This document shows positions 1 through 6,254 of a stretch of DNA of 8,261 nucleotides, piece by piece. The position numbers and the translations under genes are program-made. Position 1 is the stretch's first letter. Each line of letters opens with the position of its first letter. The notes below the pieces were generated by a model, which was given only the letters and a program-made list of their open reading frames with translations, had not been told where the DNA came from and did no database searches. Source of the stretch: Spirochaetia bacterium. Its GTDB lineage: Bacteria > Spirochaetota > Leptospiria > Leptospirales > Leptonemataceae. The stretch is taken from assembly GCA_029880625.1 (NCBI GenBank), contig JAOUOA010000095.1, positions 1 to 8,261 of the forward strand, written 5' to 3'.

Positions 1-1
1 A

Positions 2-292
2 GAACAGAAATTCCATGAAGTCAATGAAAGATTTACCCTATTGCATGCAGATATGGAAATCAAAATTTCCTCTTTCCGATCAGAAATTCTGGAGCGCATG
101 ACCCAGCAGCAGGCCCATAACGATGAGAAATTTATGGCAGTCCATGAAAGATTTACAGATGTCCAGAAAGAAATTGCAGGTATCCATCATGCCATTTCTG
201 TTCAGACAAAATGGCTACTTGGTGTCATGATTGCATGCGCAACCATGATTTCGCTTCTGCATCCTTTAGCCATGACGCTTCTTGCGAAGTGA
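2..292 (+). CDS. C-terminal part of a coiled-coil protein with one C-terminal transmembrane helix (5' end outside window)
   Basis: The reading frame is open from base 2, so the gene starts before the window; the TTG at 41 is internal, not a start. The 96 visible residues are mostly charged, helical and heptad-like. A hydrophobic segment of about 20 residues (WLLGVMIACATMISLLHPLA) follows, with a short LLAK end. The motif EKFxxVxERFT occurs twice, 40 residues apart, which shows an internal repeat. The layout resembles small bacterial coiled-coil/tail-anchor proteins of unknown function, in which repeated helical units precede a membrane anchor; this is a resemblance in style only, as I do not recognise a named family. 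It ends 52 bases from the stop of the convergent histidine kinase gene, so the two are separate transcription units. Confidence 0.75.
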   Translation, partial: EQKFHEVNERFTLLHADMEIKISSFRSEILERMTQQQAHNDEKFMAVHERFTDVQKEIAGIHHAISVQTKWLLGVMIACATMISLLHPLAMTLLAK

Positions 293-318
293 GAAAAATT
301 ACCCTCGCCTGAAGATAT

Positions 319-346
319 AAACAGTGCCGGAATCTAAAGCTGTTTT
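319..346 (+). terminator. weak hairpin with T-rich tail between convergent genes
   Basis: AAACAG (319-324) pairs with CTGTTT (340-345), and the right arm runs into TTTTAATTT. It lies 27 bases after the stop of the plus-strand coiled-coil gene and overlaps the last codon of the convergent kinase gene. The stem is only 6 bp and AT-rich with a 15-base loop, so terminator activity is uncertain. Confidence 0.22.
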
Positions 347-2012
347 AATTTGATTCAGAAGGTATTAATTTGGGAAGCAGCACTTTCAGACAGGTCCCAT
401 CACTCTCTGAAGTAGTAAATATGATTTTTCCCCCATGAGTTTTTGCAATTAAGTTTGCGCTGTATGTACCGAGCCCTGTGCCTCCGATTTTTCCCATAGT
501 AGAGTATCGATCAAAAAAAGTTGTTCGAATGGATTCCGGGATCACTCCCCAATTATGGATTTCAATTTCATGAAATTCTTTATTTGCAGTATTGATTCTT
601 ATCGTTACAGTTCGCTCTTCAGGTGAAGCTTCAATTGCATTTTTTAAGAGGTTGGCAAATAAAGATTTAAGATGCAGCTCTTCTCCAGAAATTATATATT
701 CATCTTCTTTATGAAGATGAGCGTTATCCATATAAGATTTCAAAACAAGCTTTTTTATTTCAAGCAGACTTGTGCATTCTCCTTTCAGTTCTTCAAGCAT
801 TTTAATAAAATTTATATTTTGATATCTTGGTTGAAAAGTCTCTTCTTCCATTTTAAAAATATCCAGAGAATGGTCTAACAGATGCAGCATTTTATATGCA
901 CTGTTATAAATGATATTGCTAAATTCTGCTACCTCCGAGTTTGATTTTTCTTCTAACTGCATCAGCAACCTGGAAAAACCGATAATGCCGTTCAATGGAT
1001 TTTTTAGATCATGTTTAATGATCCTTTCCGTATCTTCCCGCAATCGTTCCATTCGTTTGCGCTCGGTAATATCACGGGCAATAGTCAAATAAGCAATATT
1101 TCTTTCATACATCACAACTGTGGTGCTAGCTTCGACATCAATTACGGAACCATCCAAACCGACATATTTTTGCTCGGAAGACGGCAAAATATATCCTTTA
1201 TACGAAGCCGCTTCCTGAAGACGCTTTTGAACAAGCGACCTATAATTTGGATGGACTAAAGAGCCTACAGACTTACCAATTATCTGATCTGGACCTTTTG
1301 CTCTGAATAAATTTGCTCCAGATCTATTAATGAAAATAATTTTATCGTCTCTGTGAACAGCAACCCCATCTGGAATACTCTCTACAATAACCTGAAATCT
1401 TTCTTTATTTTCTGCGAGTTCAATTTCTGTTTTCTTTTTCTCCGTTATATCACGCAGGTTCAGTAAAATCCCATTTATGATGGGATTTTCCAGGTAATTT
1501 ATTGCAGATGAAGAAACATAACGAAAAGATCCATTTTTGTGTTTATGTCGATTTTCAAAATTTATTTTTTCAGCGGGTTTATTCAATATCTCCCGGAAGA
1601 ACTCCTGCAGATCGCTCAAATCATCCGAATGAACTAATTCTTCCACATGTAAATTTTTATATTCTTCAACAGTATAGCCGAATAACTTTGTAACATTTTC
1701 GCTTACATAACTTGGCCTTAAGTTTTGATCAAGAACAAGGATTAAATCGCTGCTGTAGTCAATCAGCGTTTGGAAACGCTCATTTTGTTCCAGTATTTGC
1801 TTTGTAAGCTCCCTCGATATCTCAAGCTGAGCATTAAGATCGCTGGTAGTTTTTCTCAGAAGATTATTCAGTACATTTTTGTCCTGAGTCAGTCTGTTCA
1901 GGCGAAATTCCAGATAATCAAACTCCTTTTCAATTTCCTGAATTTTTCCGAGTATTTCTTTATGATTTTCTTCCGAAAGACCCTGTCGGATTTCCTGAAA
2001 GTAATTTTTCAT
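345..2012 (-). CDS. Cytoplasmic PAS-PAS sensor histidine kinase, partner of the upstream FIST protein
   Basis: A 555-residue protein with no membrane segment or signal peptide, so it should be a soluble sensor kinase. Order of parts: an N-terminal coiled coil (about 15-80); a PAS domain with PAC tail (about 77-190, ending LRDITEKK); a second PAS (about 203-317, ending ARDITERKR); a dimerisation/phosphoacceptor domain with the motif IIKHDLKNPLNGI and predicted phospho-His334; then a HATPase domain (about 442-549) with N box NLLKNAIEAS (Asn454/Asn458) and G2 box GGTGLGTYSA (510-519). The usual G1 box DNGxGI reads HNWGVI (486-491). There is no receiver domain, and no response regulator gene lies in the window. 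The ATG overlaps the stop of the FIST gene by one base (TAATG) and has no Shine-Dalgarno of its own, which points to translational coupling. The ligand of the PAS domains cannot be told from sequence. Confidence 0.93.
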   Translation of the reverse strand: MKNYFQEIRQGLSEENHKEILGKIQEIEKEFDYLEFRLNRLTQDKNVLNNLLRKTTSDLNAQLEISRELTKQILEQNERFQTLIDYSSDLILVLDQNLRPSYVSENVTKLFGYTVEEYKNLHVEELVHSDDLSDLQEFFREILNKPAEKINFENRHKHKNGSFRYVSSSAINYLENPIINGILLNLRDITEKKKTEIELAENKERFQVIVESIPDGVAVHRDDKIIFINRSGANLFRAKGPDQIIGKSVGSLVHPNYRSLVQKRLQEAASYKGYILPSSEQKYVGLDGSVIDVEASTTVVMYERNIAYLTIARDITERKRMERLREDTERIIKHDLKNPLNGIIGFSRLLMQLEEKSNSEVAEFSNIIYNSAYKMLHLLDHSLDIFKMEEETFQPRYQNINFIKMLEELKGECTSLLEIKKLVLKSYMDNAHLHKEDEYIISGEELHLKSLFANLLKNAIEASPEERTVTIRINTANKEFHEIEIHNWGVIPESIRTTFFDRYSTMGKIGGTGLGTYSANLIAKTHGGKIIFTTSESDGTCLKVLLPKLIPSESN

Positions 2013-3148
2013 TAGTTTTTAGATGAAATACTAACCAGCACGCATGTATTGTTATGAAAATCACAACCATATTCGATTTTGGGTCCAATCTCTCCAAATG
2101 TAAGAAACCCGGCAAGTGGAACATTCCATAATTCCTGCATGGGTCTTACTTCATTAATAAGCATCGGGCCGACTGCATCATGCCTTCCCCTGCAGGAAAA
2201 AAGCAGCAGAGCATTCGAACGTGGATTCTTTTTATGAAAATCCTTGATTTCATTTACGGTGTGGTCAATGATTTCTAAACCGGGGGGCGCAGAGAATTTA
2301 ACATGAGATCCCTGAGGCACAGCTCCAGCATAAATTATGCTTCCAGATTCTTTATCCACAACCATAGCAGCCCTTAATACGCTAGAACCATCTTCGCGCT
2401 GCAGCTGAAGTGGATATTCAGTTGCCATGAGAGTATCTTTTCCTTCTCTGGCATAATTCTCACTGATGTATTCTCTGTATATTTCAAGGGCTTGTTTATT
2501 GTCCAGTGTATGAACTACATTTCCTGTTGAAGATGTAACAACCTTCTCAGCGCCGATTTCCATCCAGCCGCTGGAAGCAATACCTGTTATTTCTATATTT
2601 TCATTATTCAGAACAAGAGCAACAATTCCCTGACCGGTTGATGATTTGTTTGTAAAAACTGTTGTTCCATTCATGTCATGCGCACCGGCAAATCCTCCAA
2701 AAATTGGAGGTTCTTTGGAATTTCCTGTTTTTAACCCATTAACAATATCATCTCCATTGGCAGTTAAACCGCCGGATGCAACGATAAAAGCAGGTAATTT
2801 ATAAAGTTGATCTGCCCATTTTGCGATTTCGCATGAAGGTTTGCTGTAATTATTGTCATGAGCCTCAAGCAATTTTATACGATAATCATCCTTATGAATA
2901 TCCAGTAAAAGTCCGGAAATTGAATCCATGACAAGAAAGGCATCTTTACCGTCTGCAAATAATTCACCGGCCGAGGTTGCACCAAAAATATCGATATTAT
3001 GCTGATTAAAAACCGAAGCGACTTCCTCTATTTTCTGATCAGGGGAAATAAAAACAATTGCAAGTGTTGGAGTGAATTTTTCTCTGAATTGATCAAGATA
3101 ATCACTTAGTTCGTTGATATTTTTAACTGAAAATGCTGACGAATTCAT
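2012..3148 (-). CDS. FIST-domain ligand-sensing protein (FIST_N + FIST_C), NosP-like context
   Basis: A soluble protein of 378 residues made of a FIST N-terminal domain (about 27-215, with DIFGATSAGEL near 53-63 and FGGFAGAHD near 150-158) and a FIST C-terminal domain (about 218-370). The latter carries LLFSCRGRH (His323) and GFLTFGEIGP followed by CDFHNNTCVLVSI (His365). FIST is a bacterial sensory domain first proposed to bind small ligands. The FIST protein NosP of Pseudomonas binds haem, senses nitric oxide and controls a kinase encoded beside it. Here too a histidine kinase follows in the same operon, so this protein probably senses a ligand and controls that kinase; haem or NO binding is inference. 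A TTG codon at 3151 sits directly before the ATG at 3148. I chose the ATG, which has a GGGAG 11 bases upstream, a rather long spacing. Confidence 0.92.
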   Translation of the reverse strand: MNSSAFSVKNINELSDYLDQFREKFTPTLAIVFISPDQKIEEVASVFNQHNIDIFGATSAGELFADGKDAFLVMDSISGLLLDIHKDDYRIKLLEAHDNNYSKPSCEIAKWADQLYKLPAFIVASGGLTANGDDIVNGLKTGNSKEPPIFGGFAGAHDMNGTTVFTNKSSTGQGIVALVLNNENIEITGIASSGWMEIGAEKVVTSSTGNVVHTLDNKQALEIYREYISENYAREGKDTLMATEYPLQLQREDGSSVLRAAMVVDKESGSIIYAGAVPQGSHVKFSAPPGLEIIDHTVNEIKDFHKKNPRSNALLLFSCRGRHDAVGPMLINEVRPMQELWNVPLAGFLTFGEIGPKIEYGCDFHNNTCVLVSISSKN

Positions 3149-3196
3149 CAAACTGAAATCTCCCGGTTATATTTTTTCTAAAAAATCACAAATTTG

Positions 3197-3225
3197 ATTA
3201 TAATACAAAAGCATTATTCCCTCAA
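3197..3225 (-). promoter_or_regulatory. Probable sigma70-type promoter of the FIST/kinase operon
   Basis: Read on the minus strand, TTGAGG (3225-3220) is followed by a 17-base spacer and a perfect TATAAT (3202-3197), 10 of 12 consensus bases. Transcription would start near 3190, about 40 bases before the FIST ATG. The -35 overlaps a small palindrome, CCCT-CA-AGGG on the plus strand (3219-3228), which could be a regulator site or chance. Confidence 0.55.
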
Positions 3226-3240
3226 GGGCTGCGTTTTATT

Positions 3241-3268
3241 ACGATATAGTTTATCAAAGTATTGTCAA
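3241..3268 (-). promoter_or_regulatory. Possible second, upstream promoter of the FIST/kinase operon
   Basis: On the minus strand a perfect TTGACA (3268-3263) is followed after 16 bases by TATCGT (3246-3241), a 4 of 6 match to the -10 consensus. It lies about 45 bases upstream of the better candidate. The region is so AT-rich that chance matches are likely. Confidence 0.3.
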
Positions 3269-3496
3269 GATATTTTTTAATATAACATAAAACAAATTTA
3301 TACAAAAAATATGCTATGCAAAGCAGAGTGAAATTTATTGCTTCACCTTAGGAATTCCTCATGAAGAATCCACTGACATACAGGTAACTCCCAGGCATTA
3401 ATTTCTCCTCCATTTCCATTGAGATATAACCCTTTACGCCTCATTAGAAAATTCAGCATTTAGATTACGTTTAAAATCACTGATAAATAATTATTT

Positions 3497-3539
3497 TTCA
3501 TCTTATAAAATAAGCGTATTCACATACTTTTAAGATGAA
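3497..3539. repeat. Inverted repeat, 9-bp arms, 25-base spacer
   Basis: TTCATCTTA (3497-3505) and TAAGATGAA (3531-3539) are perfect reverse complements. No clear T-run follows on either strand, so it is not a standard terminator. It sits just upstream of the possible gene remnant and could be a regulatory site, a weak hairpin or chance in AT-rich DNA. Confidence 0.4.
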
Positions 3540-3700
3540 GTAAAAATGTACAATGGCCTGAATTAGAACTACCTATCGATTTCATTACTCAATAGCGAAT
3601 ACAATTCAAGCAGACAAATATTAAAGCAGAACTGATGGTATTACCAGACGAAGAATTGGATTCAGCAATTTAAGAAAGAGAAGAAAAAGGAGCCTCAGAA

Positions 3701-3814
3701 ATGTATATTAAAATACAAAACCTTTATGGAAAAAATAAACCATCCGCTTCGTGCGAAAATTTTTTGGATTTAAGAATGATTCATTGCGGATGTTACTCAT
3801 TCTATAATTTCTGA
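3701..3814 (+). CDS. Candidate 37-residue small ORF with a strong ribosome binding site
   Basis: An ATG at 3701 is preceded by AAGGAG (3687-3692) with an ideal 8-base gap, one of the best Shine-Dalgarno matches in the window. The product of 37 residues has three cysteines (18, 29, 31) and no recognisable domain. It overlaps the end of the diguanylate cyclase gene on the other strand by 13 bases and also covers the terminator-like structure, which counts against it. It may be the tail of the degraded frame described at 3539-3814. Confidence 0.2.
   Translation: MYIKIQNLYGKNKPSASCENFLDLRMIHCGCYSFYNF
3730..3792 (-). terminator. Terminator-like branched structure after the diguanylate cyclase gene
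   Basis: On the minus strand CATCCGC (3792-3786) pairs with GCGGATG (3747-3741), 7 bp with five G-C pairs. TTTATTTTTT follows at once (3739-3730). The 38-base loop is long but holds two small hairpins, GAAT-C-ATTC and TTCG-CA-CGAA, so the whole may fold as a branched stem. It lies 9 bases past the stop of the diguanylate cyclase gene, the right place for a Rho-independent terminator. Confidence 0.4.
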
Positions 3815-5961
3815 TTATTTTCATCTTTATAAACACTGAATCTGTCCTTGCCTCCTGTCTTGGAAGCATACATTGCCATATCGGCAGCTCTGACAAGTTC
3901 AGAAGCTTCTTTCATGGAATTGTTCGGATAAGATGCAATTCCTATGCTGAGTGTAATCTTTTTGTAATCATTCCATGCAAATTTTAATTCCCTGACGCTT
4001 TCAAGAATTCTTCTCGCAAATTCTGAGGCATGAGATTCATCTGTGTTTGAAAGAACAACGACAAATTCTTCTCCGCCGTATCGCGCCACAACATCTTCAA
4101 TCCTTGCAGATGTTTTAAAAACACCGGCGACTGCTTTTAATACTTCATCGCCTTTATCATGTCCATATGTATCATTAATTTTCTTAAAGTTGTCTAAATC
4201 TGCCAGTATGATGGACATGTCTTGCTTATGGCGAACGCAAAAGTTCCAGATTTCATCAAGTCTTTTATTAAGATAATGCCTGTTGTTTAAATTCGTCAAA
4301 TTATCCGTTATGGAAAGCTCCTGAACTTTTTTATGTAAAATTGCATTATCAAGAGCAATGGAAACCTGTCCGGCAAGATACTCAAACAGCATTGTATCTT
4401 CTGCGCTGTATTCCTTGAGGCGTCCCAGTACAAGAACGCCCATCACTTCATCACTGTATATAACAGGAATAAAAGCCATCTGTCGTGGGATAGCTTTGAA
4501 CGCGCCCAGTTCTATTTTTTCACTGGAATAATTTTCGTCCAGATTAATCAGGATATATTTTTTTTGTTCGTAAGCGATGCCGGGATACCCTTCTTTTATA
4601 TCCAGCTCGGACACATCCTTTTGAGTTCCGATCTGAGCTCTTGGGATCAGATTCTCTTTTTTTTCATCGACAAGGTATACAATTCCCATATTTGATTCTG
4701 TAACTTCCAAAACAACTTTCAGTATTTTGCTGATAAGGTCGTCAAAATTTAAAGTGGACATCAGAAGTTTTGTTACTTCATAATGCTTCTGTAGCCGCGC
4801 TTCCCGACGAGAAATTCCGTCAGCCATAGAATTGAAGCCTTCTGCAAGCTTTTCAAATTCATCTCCTGTTTCCAGAGCCACTCTTGCATTTTTTTCCCCT
4901 TCGCCAAACGAATCCATCGCTTTCTGTATAAGCAAAATGGGACGTATGATATCTTTATGTGTTAAATACGCAAGTCCCATTGCAATGAATAAGCCGATTA
5001 CAGCGCTGACCCCGGATCCTATCAGCAGATTATTTATTACGTTATCTTTATGCTTGAGCCCGGTAAGACTTAAACCAATAGCGCCTACAATTCGATCACG
5101 GCTGTCTTTGACAGGCTTGAATGCTGCATAAAATTCCATTCCTGAAGAACTTTCAATATTACCGAAAAAACTTCTTCCAAAAGTAACTTCGTTTTTAATT
5201 TCGCCCGGTATTTGTTCGCCAAGAGCCCATAAATTTCTTGGAATGGTAGGCGAACTGTGAAGACTGAACGATTCTATATGCGAACCTGCAAAAAGAGCCA
5301 TTTCAACACCCAGACGTTTATAAACCCTGTTCGCAATTTCCGGATCTCCCGATATGAGAATCCCAAGAATAACCGCGCCTTCAACTCTGTCTTTATAAGA
5401 AACCGGATGGATAACAAACTGGACCAATCCCGTTTTATCGGGAGGAATTCGGCCCGGATCTACATCCTGTTCAATGAGGAACTCGCCGGAGACTAGTTCC
5501 GTTGTGTAAAGAGGTTTGCCTGTCATCATAACGTCAGAAAGACCCTTTCCAATATCCAGAACTTTTCCCTGACCTTTACCTGATTTATTTGTGATAATTT
5601 TTAGATTCTCATCTACAGCAATTGCGATTGCGGAATAGGGATTGATTTTAGAAAGTTTTATCAGTAAATTCTGGATTGGTACCCGATTTTTTTCATTAAA
5701 ATCTTCCTGCACTTTTTCATTTTTTACCATACCGGCAAGAATGCCTTTTAATAATTTGGGGTTTTCATTAAATACATCTTCAATTGACTGAATATATACT
5801 CTCGATGTATTTGCAGTTTCTGAATCCAGGAGATTGTGGAAAAGAAGATACAGCATCACAATTAAAAGCAGAAGAGGTATCCAGAAAACAAGGGTAAAAG
5901 CGCCCATTGTTTTACTTCCTACTCCAAGTTTCGGTCTGATCAGCTTCATTTTGAATTCCAT
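3802..5961 (-). CDS. Membrane diguanylate cyclase: Cache-like sensor, HAMP, GAF, GGDEF
   Basis: A 719-residue protein predicted to make cyclic-di-GMP from two GTP at the inner membrane. Order: short basic N-terminus; membrane helix (about 21-42); large extracytoplasmic Cache-like sensor (about 47-305); second helix (about 311-333); HAMP (about 334-388); GAF (about 398-540); GGDEF (about 550-712). The GGDEF part has the metal/substrate motif DLDNFKKINDTYGH (from Asp588), an intact active site GGEEF (629-633) and an RxxD inhibitory site (Arg620-Asp623) five residues before it. It should therefore be catalytically active and subject to product inhibition. Two sensory inputs are likely, a periplasmic ligand and a cytoplasmic GAF signal, neither identifiable. 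The ATG at 5961 has no Shine-Dalgarno; the ATG at 5949 (Met5) has GGA seven bases before it and may be the true start. The gene appears monocistronic. Confidence 0.95.
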   Translation of the reverse strand: MEFKMKLIRPKLGVGSKTMGAFTLVFWIPLLLLIVMLYLLFHNLLDSETANTSRVYIQSIEDVFNENPKLLKGILAGMVKNEKVQEDFNEKNRVPIQNLLIKLSKINPYSAIAIAVDENLKIITNKSGKGQGKVLDIGKGLSDVMMTGKPLYTTELVSGEFLIEQDVDPGRIPPDKTGLVQFVIHPVSYKDRVEGAVILGILISGDPEIANRVYKRLGVEMALFAGSHIESFSLHSSPTIPRNLWALGEQIPGEIKNEVTFGRSFFGNIESSSGMEFYAAFKPVKDSRDRIVGAIGLSLTGLKHKDNVINNLLIGSGVSAVIGLFIAMGLAYLTHKDIIRPILLIQKAMDSFGEGEKNARVALETGDEFEKLAEGFNSMADGISRREARLQKHYEVTKLLMSTLNFDDLISKILKVVLEVTESNMGIVYLVDEKKENLIPRAQIGTQKDVSELDIKEGYPGIAYEQKKYILINLDENYSSEKIELGAFKAIPRQMAFIPVIYSDEVMGVLVLGRLKEYSAEDTMLFEYLAGQVSIALDNAILHKKVQELSITDNLTNLNNRHYLNKRLDEIWNFCVRHKQDMSIILADLDNFKKINDTYGHDKGDEVLKAVAGVFKTSARIEDVVARYGGEEFVVVLSNTDESHASEFARRILESVRELKFAWNDYKKITLSIGIASYPNNSMKEASELVRAADMAMYASKTGGKDRFSVYKDENNQKL

Positions 5962-6254
5962 AATACAGGATTTTAAAACAATTTTTTATTAATAATAATA
6001 TTTATCGAAAAACATTTGTCTGTTAGATTATTCCTGCAGTCGCTTTTAATTACAAGCAATTTTTTCAGGTATGTTTTTGTCTTGATTCTTTATGACATTC
6101 AAAATCTATCATAAATCGCAGTTTATGTAAATTATTATGCAGAAAATACATAAAAGATTCATTTTAAATATTTCTAAAATTCAAACAAGACTTTAAAGAA
6201 AGGTCCGGAAAAAACTCAATCAATAAAATCCTGATATATTGTTAAAGCTTTAGA
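5962..6254 (-). promoter_or_regulatory. Intergenic region upstream of the diguanylate cyclase gene, with a candidate promoter
   Basis: This 293-base AT-rich gap holds no supported gene. On the minus strand TTTACA (6131-6126), a 17-base spacer and TAGATT (6108-6103) match 9 of 12 promoter consensus bases and would give a leader of about 135 bases. Inside the spacer is an inverted repeat, CATAAA-N6-TTTATG (6110-6127), placed like an operator. No convincing terminator is seen after the channel gene stop; only a 10-base palindrome TAAAGCTTTA (6243-6252) is there. Confidence 0.3.

Larger units (their letters stand above)
3149..3801. other. AT-rich 653-base gap between the FIST operon and the diguanylate cyclase gene
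   Basis: No convincing gene of normal size is present. The minus-strand side nearest 3149 holds the FIST operon promoters. The middle contains an inverted repeat (3497-3539). The part from 3539 on reads, on the plus strand, like a degraded coding stretch ending in a small ORF. The end next to the diguanylate cyclase stop has a terminator-like structure. I see no tRNA-like fold, CRISPR or insertion-sequence ends. Confidence 0.6.
3539..3814 (+). pseudogene. Possible remnant of a small gene (two in-frame stops)
   Basis: One plus-strand frame runs from 3539 to a TGA at 3812-3814 with only two internal stops, TAG at 3593 and TAA at 3671. The translation is protein-like, with stretches such as NVQWPELELPIDFITQ, then NIKAELMVLPDEELDSAI, then EREEKGASEMYIKIQNLYG. 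In DNA this AT-rich more stops would be expected. I do not recognise the family. It may be a decayed gene, or only a chance open frame; the last 37 codons could also be read as an independent small ORF. Confidence 0.2.

Noticed and set aside
41..43. TTG as start of the first gene
   Set aside because: The frame is open to the window edge and the upstream codons continue the same repeat (EKFxxVxERFT), so translation begins before the window.
672..2015. Several plus-strand open frames opposite the kinase gene
   Set aside because: They are antisense to PAS, HisKA and HATPase coding sequence and have low-complexity Phe/Ile-rich translations.
4043..5496. Plus-strand open frames of 77-99 codons opposite the diguanylate cyclase gene
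   Set aside because: They are Ser/Thr/Pro-rich shadows of a gene with strong domain evidence on the other strand.
6243..6252. Palindrome TAAAGCTTTA just after the MscS-family stop
   Set aside because: It has no loop and no following T-run, so it is not a credible terminator; short AT-rich palindromes are common here.
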